A stretch of DNA of 64,000 nt from an uncultured Schaedlerella sp. (GCA_934435195.1 CAKSAJ010000004.1:1-64000), one strand, 5' to 3'. Shown: positions 33,981 through 43,367, numbered from the stretch's first letter. The notes: generated by a model not told the origin, from the sequence alone. Numbers and translations: made by a program.

Positions 33981-34044
33981 TAACATGCATGTTAAAAAAG
34001 AAAGAATAAATGCTATATTGTACTACAAGCTTTATTCTTTCTTT
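33981..34044 (-). terminator. Terminator of the MobA-ModE gene, with adjacent palindrome
   Basis: A 14-bp perfect stem AAAGAAAGAATAAA/TTTATTCTTTCTTT (33997-34010 with 34031-34044) is followed on the minus strand by a T-run. Directly beyond lies TAACATGCATGTTA (33981-33994), a perfect palindrome that could serve comM as an operator. Confidence 0.82.
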
Positions 34045-34077
34045 GTATCTTAACTTGAATCTGACAGATTGTCAATT

Positions 34078-34998
34078 CTAATTTTGAAAAATTTCCTGAT
34101 ATTTTTTTGTTGTATAGCTTTCTACTGCCTGCTCTAATTGTTCGTATTTCTCCAACATCTCTTTCCCGGCCTTCGATACATTGGCAGCTCCCCCAAATTT
34201 TCCTCCGGGTTGTCTCTCCACAAGTGTTTGTCCGGACTCTTTTTCTGCATCTCGGATCATCGACCATGCTTTACTATATGAGATTCCGGTTTTTTCTGAT
34301 GCTTCTCTTACTGAACCCAGACTTTCGATTTCTCTAAGGAGTGTTACCATTCCTGGTCCAAAGAATGGTTTACGATTTGTAAGCCTTACCTTTACCGTTG
34401 CTCTCATACGAGTTTCGCCATATTGTCTGACAATCTCATCACTGTTTTTCACACTGTCTGCACGCACTAAAATTCCTTCATCTTCAACAACTTCATAGAC
34501 AGGTTCTATGGAAAGACTTTGAATTGCTCCTCGCAATCCGTTTTCTCCTTGATATTCAAGAATTGATGTGACCAGTGAGGCAGAGATAAGTATTGGATGA
34601 CCTGCATGATAATTCACCGAAGGAATTACCAGTTCTGCCTGATTCTTCATCAATTGTTCCACTGTATCCTTTGTAAATAATGCGATTTCTACCGGACACA
34701 CAAATATTCTCTCACATCTTGCTTCCAGATATGAAAGCCCCTTTTTCACACCGGAAAACATCTCTCCTTCATTATCACCAGTATCATATAAAAAACTAAC
34801 ACCGAACCCTCTCAATTCTTTTTTCAGATTCTCTTTTTCTTCTTTACAGACAACCACTATATCTTTGATTCCTGCACGTTGAAATGTCACCACGATCTGT
34901 GCCGCAACATTCAAATCATCTATCTCTTCCATTGGATTTTGTTTTTTTCCATGACCGCCATATCCAGATGCAACAATCACTGCGCCAACACTATTCAT
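34078..34998 (-). CDS. MobA-like nucleotidyltransferase fused to a ModE-type winged helix
   Basis: The 306-residue protein joins two domains. Residues 1 to about 195 have the MobA/MocA nucleotidyltransferase fold (VGAVIVASGYGG, GIKDIVVVC, IFVCPVEIALFT, IPSVNYHAGHPILIS), which in active enzymes attaches CMP or GMP to molybdopterin. Residues about 205-300 are a ModE/LysR-like helix-turn-helix (GPGMVTLLREIESLGSVREA, TGISYSKAWSMI). The usual LAAGxGxRMGxxK nucleotide loop is altered to ASGYGGHGKK, so the first domain may sense rather than catalyse. AGGAGG precedes the start. Molybdate or selenium-hydroxylase regulation is a plausible but unproven role. Confidence 0.82.
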   Translation of the reverse strand: MNSVGAVIVASGYGGHGKKQNPMEEIDDLNVAAQIVVTFQRAGIKDIVVVCKEEKENLKKELRGFGVSFLYDTGDNEGEMFSGVKKGLSYLEARCERIFVCPVEIALFTKDTVEQLMKNQAELVIPSVNYHAGHPILISASLVTSILEYQGENGLRGAIQSLSIEPVYEVVEDEGILVRADSVKNSDEIVRQYGETRMRATVKVRLTNRKPFFGPGMVTLLREIESLGSVREASEKTGISYSKAWSMIRDAEKESGQTLVERQPGGKFGGAANVSKAGKEMLEKYEQLEQAVESYTTKKYQEIFQN

Positions 34999-35147
34999 CG
35001 TCCTTTCCTCCTAATTGCTCCTACTTTTATTACTACTCCACAGTCACCTGTAAAATGTAATCCAGTTTGTCTTATTTTTATTATACACAAGAGTCGATAT
35101 TTGGAAAAGCACCAATTTCTTTATTTCATCATAAACTATATTAAATT

Positions 35148-35174
35148 GTTTCTGTCTGAAATATATACAGAAAC
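35148..35174. repeat. Hairpin upstream of sigK
   Basis: GTTTCTGT and ACAGAAAC form an 8-bp stem 19 bases before the sigK ATG, within the expected promoter or leader region. Confidence 0.45.
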
Positions 35175-35193
35175 AGAATCTTTTCTGTGAGGT

Positions 35194-35838
35194 ATGCTTT
35201 TGAAATCTTTCCCTGCCCCACTCACTTCTTCGGAAGAAAAGTATTATTTCCAAAAATATATTGAGGGAGACCTGCAGGCAAAACATATTTTAATTGAGCA
35301 CAACCTTCGACTAGTTGCACATGTCATAAAAAAATATCAATCTCTGGATGACGATGTAGAAGATTTAATTTCTATCGGTACAATCGGATTGATCAAATCA
35401 GTTATGACATTCAATAGTAAAAAAGGTAATCGACTGGCAGCCTATGCTTCTAAATGTATTGATAATGAAATTTTAATGTATTTGCGATCAAAAAAGAAAA
35501 CAAATAAAGAAGTCTCCCTTTATGAACCGCTTGGAATTGACAAAGAAGGAAATGAAATTCAATTATACGATATCATTGAAACGAATGATGCCGATGCATC
35601 TGAGTGCATCATGCTAAAACAAGATATACAAAAATTATACGAGGAGTTAGAATCTCTTCTGACTCCTCGTGAACGTCTTGTATTAAAAATGCGCTATGGA
35701 CTTTACAACGGAGAGGAATATACTCAACGTGAAGTCGCACGACAACTTGGTATTTCAAGATCTTATGTTTCAAGAATTGAAAAAAGTGCCATACAAAAAT
35801 TACGTTCTTCTTTCTTTACTTCGCAAACTGTAAAATGA
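35194..35838 (+). CDS. sigK: Sporulation sigma factor SigK (uninterrupted)
   Basis: SigK directs late mother-cell transcription during sporulation, including coat genes. The 214-residue product has sigma region 2 (LIEHNLRLVAHVIKKY, DLISIGTIGLIKSV, RLAAYASKCIDNEILMYLRS) and region 4 (LTPRERLVLKMRYGLYNG, TQREVARQLGISRSYVSRIE). There is no skin-type interruption and no long pro-sequence. The ATG at 35194 is only one base from GAGG; a TTG two codons later has better spacing and may be the true start. Its 3' end overlaps the convergent pepT by 23 bases. Confidence 0.92.
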   Translation: MLLKSFPAPLTSSEEKYYFQKYIEGDLQAKHILIEHNLRLVAHVIKKYQSLDDDVEDLISIGTIGLIKSVMTFNSKKGNRLAAYASKCIDNEILMYLRSKKKTNKEVSLYEPLGIDKEGNEIQLYDIIETNDADASECIMLKQDIQKLYEELESLLTPRERLVLKMRYGLYNGEEYTQREVARQLGISRSYVSRIEKSAIQKLRSSFFTSQTVK

Positions 35839-37033
35839 TATTTTTAATAATCGCAGCAGCTTTATCCATGCCTTCTGCTGAGATATGTTCAAAAGCACCA
35901 TGGAAACCATAGCCTCCTGTTCCAAGATTTGGACATGGAAGACCTACAAAGCTGAGACGTGCACCATCTGTACCACCTCGGATCGGTGCAATATCAGCTT
36001 TTACGTCTGCCATCTCACAAGCTTTTTTAGCATAATCGATCAACTCCATACATGGTTCTATTTTTTCACGCATATTGCGATAAGAATCATTAAGCTTCAG
36101 CTCTACTGTTCCTTCTCCATATTTTTTATTTACAGTTTCTGTAATATTTTGAAGCAATTCCTTGCGATTTTCATAACTCTCGGAATCAAAATCACGGATA
36201 AGATAACTCATCTTCGTTTCTTCTACAGTACCCGTCATTTCCATCAGATGGAAAAAACCTTCATAGCCTTCTGTGTATTCAGGTGCTTCATCGACTGGCA
36301 GCATTCCCTGAATTTCCATTGCAATCTTCTGTGAATTTTTCATGATTCCTTTTGCTTCTCCAGGATGCACATTTACCCCATGCACATAGAAATCTGCTGA
36401 TGCCGCATTGAAATTTTCAAACTGAATCTCTCCTTCCGGACCGCCATCTACTGTATAAGCATATGGTGCCCCAAACACTTCCAGATCCATATGTTTTGCA
36501 CCGCTTCCGACTTCTTCATCCGTTGTAAAGCTGATGGATACTTTTCCGTGCGGGATGTTCTCTTTTATCAGTTCTTCTGCAACAGTCATGATTTCAGCAA
36601 TGCCTGCCTTATCATCCGCACCTAAAAGGGTCGTTCCATCTGTCGTGATCAATGTTCTTCCCGCTAAAGTCTTTAAGGATGGAAATTCGGCAACAGACAA
36701 TACTTTCCCGGATGTTCCTAAAGATACATCATTTCCATCATAATTTTCAATAATCTGTGGATTTACATTTTCACCACTATAATCCGGAGCTGTGTCCATA
36801 TGTGCAATAAATCCAATCGCAGTGCGATCCTCGTATCCAGGAGTTGCCGGAATATGTCCATATACATATCCAAACTCATCCATATAGGCATCTTCAATTC
36901 CTATTTCTTTCATTTCTTCTACTAATTGCTTAGCCAGATCAAACTGACGTGACGTTGTCGGTGATGTCGTACTTTCCTCATCACTTGTTGTCCAGATTCT
37001 GGCATACTTTAATAATCTCTCATATGCTTTCAT
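35816..37033 (-). CDS. pepT: Peptidase T (tripeptidase)
   Basis: PepT is a zinc aminopeptidase releasing the N-terminal residue of tripeptides in the cytoplasm. The 405-residue M20 enzyme shows the ligand motifs GFIAHMDTAPDYSG, LLGADDKAGIAEI, FTTDEEVGSGA and the C-terminal GTGGYGFHGAFEHIS. AGGAGA six bases before the ATG at 37033 fixes the start; an in-frame extension to 37171 would run through the oppA terminator and was rejected. It sits just downstream of the opp operon, consistent with use of imported peptides. Confidence 0.95.
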   Translation of the reverse strand: MKAYERLLKYARIWTTSDEESTTSPTTSRQFDLAKQLVEEMKEIGIEDAYMDEFGYVYGHIPATPGYEDRTAIGFIAHMDTAPDYSGENVNPQIIENYDGNDVSLGTSGKVLSVAEFPSLKTLAGRTLITTDGTTLLGADDKAGIAEIMTVAEELIKENIPHGKVSISFTTDEEVGSGAKHMDLEVFGAPYAYTVDGGPEGEIQFENFNAASADFYVHGVNVHPGEAKGIMKNSQKIAMEIQGMLPVDEAPEYTEGYEGFFHLMEMTGTVEETKMSYLIRDFDSESYENRKELLQNITETVNKKYGEGTVELKLNDSYRNMREKIEPCMELIDYAKKACEMADVKADIAPIRGGTDGARLSFVGLPCPNLGTGGYGFHGAFEHISAEGMDKAAAIIKNIILQFAK

Positions 37034-37052
37034 GTCGTCTCTCCTTATTCTA

Positions 37053-37086
37053 AAAAAAGGAATCCTGCAAGCAGAATTCCTTTTTA
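37053..37086 (-). terminator. oppA terminator
   Basis: AAAGGAATTCTGC and GCAGGATTCCTTT form a strong stem with T-run on the minus strand, between the oppA stop and pepT. Confidence 0.88.
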
Positions 37087-37094
37087 TTATAACA

Positions 37095-38798
37095 TTAGTT
37101 TGCCTGATGAGTATATCCGAAGAAGAAATATCCAAGTGGGCAATAGTATGTGCCTTCAATTCCATCAGCAAGCATATATTTCTGTGTATAGAAGTAAAGT
37201 GGATTTACTACATAATCCTGACCAACAAGAATATCTTCTGCCTGATGTAACAGTTTCATACGCTCTGTAGCGTCTGAAGTAGCTTTAGCCTGTTTGATGA
37301 TGTTATCATACTCTGGGTTAGCGTACTGAGCATCATTGTTTCCGCCACCTGTCATCCACATATCAAGGAATGAAATTGGATCGTTGTAGTCAGAAATCCA
37401 TCCGTTACGTGCAATAGAGTAATCTCCATTTTTACGTGTCTGAAGGAATGCAGCCCACTCCTGGTTGTTCAGAGTAACAGTTACACCGAGTTCCTGCTCC
37501 CACATATTCTGAAGTGCTTCAGCAACAGCTTTATGAGCATCACTTGTATTGTACAGATATTCTACAACTGGGAATCCTTCTCCGTTAGGATATCCTGCTT
37601 CTGCAAGAAGCTGTCTTGCTTTCTCACAGTTAGCTTCGTAATCTGCATCTGTTGGTTTATAGTAATCTCCACCTTCTGCACGGAAGTCTCCGCCATCAGC
37701 GTCAGCGATACCAGATGGTACATAACCGCCGGCTTCAACCTGTCCAGACTGAGTTACTTTATCAACGATATAAGTACGGTCAACAGCAAGTGTGAATGCT
37801 TCACGAACCTTCGGATTGTCAAATGGAGCTTTCTGTGTCTGGAAGCATACATAATATGTTCCAAGGTAGTTTAAGATTTTCATATCACCAGAAGCGATCA
37901 AGCTTGGAAGTTCAGCCTGTGGAGCGTCCTGGATGAAATCAAGTTCTCCTGATTTGAAACCAGAAAGCATAGCATTTGCATCATCCATTAATTTAAATGT
38001 AATTGTATCTGGTCCAAGATTTTCATAGTCATAGTAGTTCTCATTCTTAGCCATAACGATCTGTGAGTTATGTGTCCACTCTGTCAGTTTGTAAGAACCA
38101 TTTGAGATGTATGTGGATGGATCAAATGTCCACTGGTCCCCTTTTTCTTCAATGATATCCTGACGTACCGGCATTGTAGCTGGGAATGCACAGATTTCTT
38201 CGAAATATGGAACATCTGTAGTAATAGTAACTTCAAATGTCTTATCATCAATCGCTTTTGCAGCAAGTTCAGAAGCATCTTTCTCTCCTGCAATGATTTC
38301 ATTTGCATTTACAACGCTGTCAAGCATGTAGCTGTAATCAGCTGCTGTAGCTGGGTCTACAAGACGTTTCCAAGCGTATTCGAAATCTCCTGCTGTAACA
38401 TCTTTTCCGTCTGACCATTTGATACCGTCACGAAGGTGGAATGTATAAGTAACTGTTCCGTCTTCATTCTCAACTTTATCATAGCTCTCTGCCTGACCAT
38501 AAGTAAGCTCAGCGTTATCTACTGTTCCGTCAGATCCATCAGCCTCTTCTCCAGTATCCTGCCATTTCATCAAACCTTCGAACAAGTGGTTTGCCATAAC
38601 ACCACCATCAACAGTGGAGTTAAGAGCCGGATCCATAGTCATTGGCTCAGATGCAAAGTTTACTGTTACATTGAATCCATCACTACTAGATGTAGCTGCT
38701 TTGTCATCTTTTGCTGTTTCTTTGCTTGAACCACAACCTACAACCATAGAACAAGTAAGTGCTGCAGCTAAAATAACAGATAAAATTTTCTTTTTCAT
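37095..38798 (-). CDS. oppA: Oligopeptide ABC transporter substrate-binding lipoprotein
   Basis: OppA captures peptides outside the cell. The 567-residue product has a lipoprotein signal with lipobox VVGC at about residue 22 and an SBP_bac_5 domain (TVNFASEPMTMDPAL, YTFHLRDGIKWSDG, DFEYAWKRLVDPATAADYS, AGYPNGEGFPVV, NPLYFYTQKY). It is the last gene of the oppBCDFA operon, 67 bases after oppF, with its own strong ribosome site AAAAGGAG and terminator. The spacing may allow a separate transcript for the abundant binding protein. Confidence 0.94.
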   Translation of the reverse strand: MKKKILSVILAAALTCSMVVGCGSSKETAKDDKAATSSSDGFNVTVNFASEPMTMDPALNSTVDGGVMANHLFEGLMKWQDTGEEADGSDGTVDNAELTYGQAESYDKVENEDGTVTYTFHLRDGIKWSDGKDVTAGDFEYAWKRLVDPATAADYSYMLDSVVNANEIIAGEKDASELAAKAIDDKTFEVTITTDVPYFEEICAFPATMPVRQDIIEEKGDQWTFDPSTYISNGSYKLTEWTHNSQIVMAKNENYYDYENLGPDTITFKLMDDANAMLSGFKSGELDFIQDAPQAELPSLIASGDMKILNYLGTYYVCFQTQKAPFDNPKVREAFTLAVDRTYIVDKVTQSGQVEAGGYVPSGIADADGGDFRAEGGDYYKPTDADYEANCEKARQLLAEAGYPNGEGFPVVEYLYNTSDAHKAVAEALQNMWEQELGVTVTLNNQEWAAFLQTRKNGDYSIARNGWISDYNDPISFLDMWMTGGGNNDAQYANPEYDNIIKQAKATSDATERMKLLHQAEDILVGQDYVVNPLYFYTQKYMLADGIEGTYYCPLGYFFFGYTHQAN

Positions 38799-38865
38799 AG
38801 TTCTCTCCTTTTTTCTTTTTATTGATAAACAGGTTTCCCTGTGTTATCCATGTTCATGAGAAGTT

Positions 38866-39903
38866 TTACTTCTCAAGCAGGTGGCATGCCACCCAATGTC
38901 CTTTTTCATATTCCTTGAATTCTGGTACACATTCCTTACATTTATCCATTGCATATGGACATCTTGTATGGAAACGGCATCCGCTTGGCGGATTCATCGG
39001 AGAAGGGATATCTCCCTCCAGAACAATACGGTTTCTTCGTCTGCTCACTTCCGGGTCCGGAACAGGCACTGCGGAAAGCAATGTCTGGGAATATGGATGC
39101 AGTGGATGACGATTCAGTTCAAAACTTTCTGCCAGCTCTACCATAGTTCCAAGATACATAACACCGATACGATGTGAAATATGGCGAACAACTGATAAAT
39201 CATGAGCGATAAACAGATAAGTAAGTCCCATCTCCTGCTGCATATCTTCCAACATATTAACAACCTGTGACTGGATTGACACATCCAATGCCGAAATCGG
39301 CTCGTCACATACGATAAACTCTGGATTTACTGCCAGTGCACGTGCAATACCGACACGCTGCTGCTGTCCACCGGAGAACTCATGTGGATAACGGTTCGCA
39401 TGCTCTGTATTTAATCCTACACGTCCGAGTAATTCTTTAATACGATCTGTACGGTCTTTTTTAGATGCACAGAGTTTATGGATATCCAAAGCCTCTCCGA
39501 CAATCTCTCCGACCGTCATACGTGGGTCAAGGCTGGCAGAAGGATCCTGGAAAATAATCTGCATCTTACGTCTGTAAGGAAGCATTTTTGCCTGTTTTGC
39601 TCTCGGTACTTTGACCGGATGCATAATTCCATTCTCATCTCTCTTCCATGGGTTCTGACCCTCAAAAATGGTTTCTCCATCGTAAACAATCTTTCCTGAA
39701 GTAGGTTCGTGAAGCTGAAGAATTGTACGTCCCAATGTTGTTTTACCACATCCGGACTCTCCTACTAATCCGAGTGTCTCACCGCGGTTAATAAAGATTG
39801 AAATATCTTCTACCGCCTGAACTCCAGGTCCTTTTAATCCCTTGACCGGGAAATATTTTTTCAGGTGTTCAACCTGAACGAGCACATCATTTTTCTCACT
39901 CAT
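38866..39903 (-). CDS. oppF: Oligopeptide ABC transporter ATP-binding protein OppF
   Basis: One of the two ATPases driving peptide import. The 345-residue product has Walker A GESGCGKTT, signature FSGGQQQRVG, Walker B FIVCDEPISALD and the oligo_HPY C-terminal extension with HTRCPYAMDKCKEC cysteines. It overlaps oppD by eight bases. GGAGGT stands eight bases before its ATG. Confidence 0.95.
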   Translation of the reverse strand: MSEKNDVLVQVEHLKKYFPVKGLKGPGVQAVEDISIFINRGETLGLVGESGCGKTTLGRTILQLHEPTSGKIVYDGETIFEGQNPWKRDENGIMHPVKVPRAKQAKMLPYRRKMQIIFQDPSASLDPRMTVGEIVGEALDIHKLCASKKDRTDRIKELLGRVGLNTEHANRYPHEFSGGQQQRVGIARALAVNPEFIVCDEPISALDVSIQSQVVNMLEDMQQEMGLTYLFIAHDLSVVRHISHRIGVMYLGTMVELAESFELNRHPLHPYSQTLLSAVPVPDPEVSRRRNRIVLEGDIPSPMNPPSGCRFHTRCPYAMDKCKECVPEFKEYEKGHWVACHLLEK

Positions 39904-40966
39904 GGCTGTCTACCTCCGTTTTTTCATTATTCTCATCATTGATCCATGCATGGTCTTTCTTTGCCTCATTCAGGCAATCCTGTACACGAAGCCAGCATGC
40001 TGCACGATGTTCTTCTCCCATCTGTACATATGGCGGCATCTTTTGCAGACAAATTTTCTTTGCATGTTCGCATCGTGGTGCAAATGGACATCCTTCCGGT
40101 GGATTCAACATATCGACCGGTGTTCCCTCGATAGGGATCAGACGCTCATATTTTTCTGCATCTACACGAGGCATAGAACGAAGCAGTCCCATTGTATATG
40201 GATGTCCCGGATTATAGAAAATGTCGTCTACCGGTCCCTGCTCTACCATCTTACCTGCATACATAACGGATACTTTATCACAAATTTCTGCCACAACACC
40301 TAAGTTATGTGTGATAAAAATGATACCCATCTGATTCTTCTCCTGAAGCTTCTTCATCAGCTCCAGAATCTGTGCCTGGATTGTTACATCCAGAGCTGTT
40401 GTAGGCTCATCAGCGATCAGAAGTTTTGGATGACAAATAAGTCCCATCGCGATCATTACTCTCTGTCGCATACCTCCTGATAACTCATGAGGATACTGTT
40501 TCATACGTTTTTCAACGTTATTGATACCAACCTGCTCCAGCATCTCCATTGCACGCTTTTCAGCATCTGCTTTGCTTACACTCTTATCGTGTGCTTTCAA
40601 CGCCTCTACAAGCTGATTTCCGATTGTATATACCGGATTGAGACAAGTCATAGGATTCTGGAAAATCATAGCAACTTCTTTTCCTCTGAATTCTACCATC
40701 TCTTTTGGTGTTTTAGAAAGCATATCCTGTCCTTCGAAAGTAATAGATCCTCCTACTACTTTTCCTGGGTTCTGAAGTAATCCGATAACGGAATATGCTT
40801 CTACACTCTTACCAGAACCCGACTCACCAACGATACCCATAACTTCATTATAGTTTACATCATAGGAAATACCGTTTACTGCTTTTACTTCTCCTGCCGG
40901 AGTAAAGAAAGAGACTTGGAGATCTCTGACTTCTAACAGTTTATGTTCTTTATTTTCCTGCTTCAT
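39896..40966 (-). CDS. oppD: Oligopeptide ABC transporter ATP-binding protein OppD
   Basis: The second ATPase of the importer. The 356-residue product has Walker A GESGSGKSV, signature LSGGMRQRV, Walker B LLIADEPTTALD, and an oligo_HPY tail with CPFAPRCEHAKKIC followed by AACWL. It starts 20 bases after the oppC stop and overlaps oppF, so OppD and OppF are likely made in equal amounts for the heterodimer. Confidence 0.95.
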   Translation of the reverse strand: MKQENKEHKLLEVRDLQVSFFTPAGEVKAVNGISYDVNYNEVMGIVGESGSGKSVEAYSVIGLLQNPGKVVGGSITFEGQDMLSKTPKEMVEFRGKEVAMIFQNPMTCLNPVYTIGNQLVEALKAHDKSVSKADAEKRAMEMLEQVGINNVEKRMKQYPHELSGGMRQRVMIAMGLICHPKLLIADEPTTALDVTIQAQILELMKKLQEKNQMGIIFITHNLGVVAEICDKVSVMYAGKMVEQGPVDDIFYNPGHPYTMGLLRSMPRVDAEKYERLIPIEGTPVDMLNPPEGCPFAPRCEHAKKICLQKMPPYVQMGEEHRAACWLRVQDCLNEAKKDHAWINDENNEKTEVDSHE

Positions 40967-40986
40967 TTTTCTCCTCCCTTTCTTTC

Positions 40987-42333
40987 TTATTTCTTCAATT
41001 TTGGATCCAATGCATCACGAAGACCATCACCAAACAAGTTCAGTGCCAGGATCATTACACTTAAGATAACCGCCGGAATGAACAGTCTGTATGGATATGT
41101 GCTAAGTCCGCTCAACGCCTCCGAACACATAGAACCAAGACTTGTCAGTGGTGCGGATACACCAACACCGACGAATGAAAGGAATGACTCCAGGAAGATT
41201 GCAGATGGAATCTGCAAGAATGTTGTTGTGATAATCTGTCCAATACAGTTTGGAAGCAGATGTTTTGTAATAATACGTGTACCTTTTTCTCCAAGTGCAC
41301 GGGCTGCTGTTACATATTCCTGCTGCTTTAACTGGAGAATCTGTCCACGGATAATACGGCTCATTGTTACCCAGTATAACAGACCAAATGCGATAAACAT
41401 AGAAATCAGGTTCGGTCCTAAAATTGTAACTAAATTCTGAAGTGGTCCGTTTCCTGAGTTCTGGAAGCTCTCCAACGCCGGTTTCAACGTTGCTGAAAGT
41501 AACAGAATGATCAGCATCTCCGGAATAGAGTATATAATCTCTACGATACGCTGCATTACCGTGTCTACTACGCCTCCGCAATATCCTGAGATAGAACCAT
41601 ACAATGCACCAATGATCAATACAATAAGTGCTGCACAGACACCAACGATAATAGAAACTCTTGTTCCCACCATAACTCGGACCATAATATCACGACCCTG
41701 ATCGTCTGTACCAAATACATGTGGGAATACCTTCTCACCATCTGCTTTTTTCTGCAGCTCCTGTGTAGAATATCCAAATGCTTTGTGTTTGATTCCAAGT
41801 GCTTTTGCAGCATCGTCTTCTGTGATTTTCTCATCACTTGCGCTCTTCTGTTTTACGCTTGCTTTTGCACGGATTTTTGCTTCCTCTACACGGCTTAAAG
41901 TTTTTCCCTCTTGTTCAGCCTTTGCTCTTGCCGCCTCAATAGCTTCATCCGGAGTCATATTTGCCTCTTCGTTATGCTCTTCCATGTATGCATCGATCTT
42001 TTCCTGATCTTCTAATGTATAATGCCATGGATGTAATGCCTCCGCTCCACGAGTCTGCTGTTTATATGTGTAAGGAACCAGATTCGGTCCTACAAATGCA
42101 AAAATAACTAATATGATAATAATTGCAAATGCCACCATTGCAACTTTGTTCTTACGTAATCTGCGCCACGCATCTGCCCAATAAGAAACGCTCTTACGGA
42201 CTTTAATGAAATCCTCTTTCTCCTGAGCACTCGCATCTTCGAATGCGTCTTCCGGCAATTCACTCCACTCTAAAATATCTTCAATATTCGGTTGAAGAGA
42301 GCCTGGTCTTTGATATCTTCTCTTTCCAGACAT
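40987..42333 (-). CDS. oppC: Oligopeptide ABC transporter permease OppC with large extracytoplasmic insertion
   Basis: OppC is one half of the membrane channel. At 448 residues it is far longer than the usual 300 or so. A cytoplasmic N-terminus of about 60 residues precedes TM1 (about 62-82). Then comes a charged, Glu/Ala/Lys-rich helical insertion (about 95-203) before the conserved FGTDDQGRDI motif and the remaining helices; the EAA-type loop ARALGEKGTRIITKHLLPN is present. The insertion should face outwards where OppA docks. It starts two bases after the oppB stop. Confidence 0.93.
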   Translation of the reverse strand: MSGKRRYQRPGSLQPNIEDILEWSELPEDAFEDASAQEKEDFIKVRKSVSYWADAWRRLRKNKVAMVAFAIIIILVIFAFVGPNLVPYTYKQQTRGAEALHPWHYTLEDQEKIDAYMEEHNEEANMTPDEAIEAARAKAEQEGKTLSRVEEAKIRAKASVKQKSASDEKITEDDAAKALGIKHKAFGYSTQELQKKADGEKVFPHVFGTDDQGRDIMVRVMVGTRVSIIVGVCAALIVLIIGALYGSISGYCGGVVDTVMQRIVEIIYSIPEMLIILLLSATLKPALESFQNSGNGPLQNLVTILGPNLISMFIAFGLLYWVTMSRIIRGQILQLKQQEYVTAARALGEKGTRIITKHLLPNCIGQIITTTFLQIPSAIFLESFLSFVGVGVSAPLTSLGSMCSEALSGLSTYPYRLFIPAVILSVMILALNLFGDGLRDALDPKLKK

Positions 42334-42335
42334 AT

Positions 42336-43277
42336 TTAGTTTCCTCCCTTCGCCAAATTGATTCGTGGGTCTACCAATTTATAACACAGGTCAACCACAA
42401 GGTTCATAATAATAATAAATGTTGCCAAGAAAATTGTTGTTCCCATGATCAATGGATAATCACGGTTCTGAATAGCCTGGATAAAATAACGTCCCAGACC
42501 TGGAATTGAGAATACCTGTTCTACAACCATACCACCACATAATGTAAATGCAATCTGTGGTCCCAAGTAAGTGATAACCGGAATCAATGCATTTCTTAAT
42601 GCGTGTTTGAAAATAATCTTGCTGTTTTTCAGTCCCTTGGCACGAGCTGTTTTAATGTATTCCTGATTAATAGAATCCAGCATTGCAGTTCTTGTCTGAC
42701 GTGACAGATAACACATTGGATAAAAACCAAGTGCCAGACATGGTAAGACATAACTCTTTGGAGTTCCGTCAAACAAAGCCGGGAAATATTTCATTCCTGG
42801 AATACCTCCGCATAATGTGTGAAGTAACATTGTTGCTACTACGAATCCCGGCATAGAAATACCGATCGTACATACAACACGTAAGAAACTATCCACCCAG
42901 GTACCTCGCTTATATGCCGCAAGACATCCCAAAGGAAGCCCTACTGCTATTGCCCACAATAAAGCGAAAGTACCAATTTTTGCTGAAAGTGGAAACATTT
43001 CTTTAATAATGTCTAAAACCGCACGGTTTTTCTGCATCTTAATTGATGTTCCGAAATCTCCCTGAACAAGATTTCCTAAATATTTGCCCAACTGAACAAG
43101 CAGGGGCTGGTCAAGTCCATATTTTGCATTTAACGCCTCAATTGTTGCCGGCGAAGGTGTTTTTTCAGATAACCACGGATTTCCCGGGATTGCGTTCATC
43201 AAAAAAAACGTAACACTTGCAACTACTAACAGCGTCACAATTGCCATAAAGACTCTTCGTACTGTGTACTTTGCCAT
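42336..43277 (-). CDS. oppB: Oligopeptide ABC transporter permease OppB
   Basis: OppB is the other half of the peptide channel. The 313-residue permease has six predicted helices, the start KYTVRRVFMAIVTLLVV, and the coupling loop EYIKTARAKGLKNSKIIFKH followed by ALRNALIPV. It is the first gene of the operon behind a near-consensus promoter with a palindromic operator. AAAGGTG precedes the start. Confidence 0.95.
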   Translation of the reverse strand: MAKYTVRRVFMAIVTLLVVASVTFFLMNAIPGNPWLSEKTPSPATIEALNAKYGLDQPLLVQLGKYLGNLVQGDFGTSIKMQKNRAVLDIIKEMFPLSAKIGTFALLWAIAVGLPLGCLAAYKRGTWVDSFLRVVCTIGISMPGFVVATMLLHTLCGGIPGMKYFPALFDGTPKSYVLPCLALGFYPMCYLSRQTRTAMLDSINQEYIKTARAKGLKNSKIIFKHALRNALIPVITYLGPQIAFTLCGGMVVEQVFSIPGLGRYFIQAIQNRDYPLIMGTTIFLATFIIIMNLVVDLCYKLVDPRINLAKGGN

Positions 43278-43347
43278 TTTTTTACACCTTTCCTCTCCAT
43301 TTCATACGTAAAAATGCCGACTAATTCTACACCGCTTTAACACATTA

Positions 43348-43361
43348 AATTGTCGACAATT
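43348..43361. promoter_or_regulatory. Palindromic operator candidate of the opp operon
   Basis: AATTGTCGACAATT is a perfect 14-bp palindrome starting six bases beyond the -10 box, over the transcription start. It resembles GntR-type TTGT-N2-ACAA sites and does not fit the CodY consensus. The regulator is unknown. Confidence 0.55.
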
Positions 43362-43367
43362 ATTCTA

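Noticed and set aside
33981..33994. LexA/SOS box before comM
   Set aside because: TAACATGCATGTTA lacks the GAAC/GTTC half-sites expected for Firmicute LexA.
35194..35838. Pro-sigma-K or skin-element interruption
   Set aside because: The sigma factor reads straight through both conserved regions without a break or a long N-terminal pro-sequence.
43348..43361. CodY box at the opp promoter
   Set aside because: The palindrome is 14 bp with a TCGA centre and lacks the AATTTTCWGAAAATT pattern, so it was reported only as an unassigned operator.
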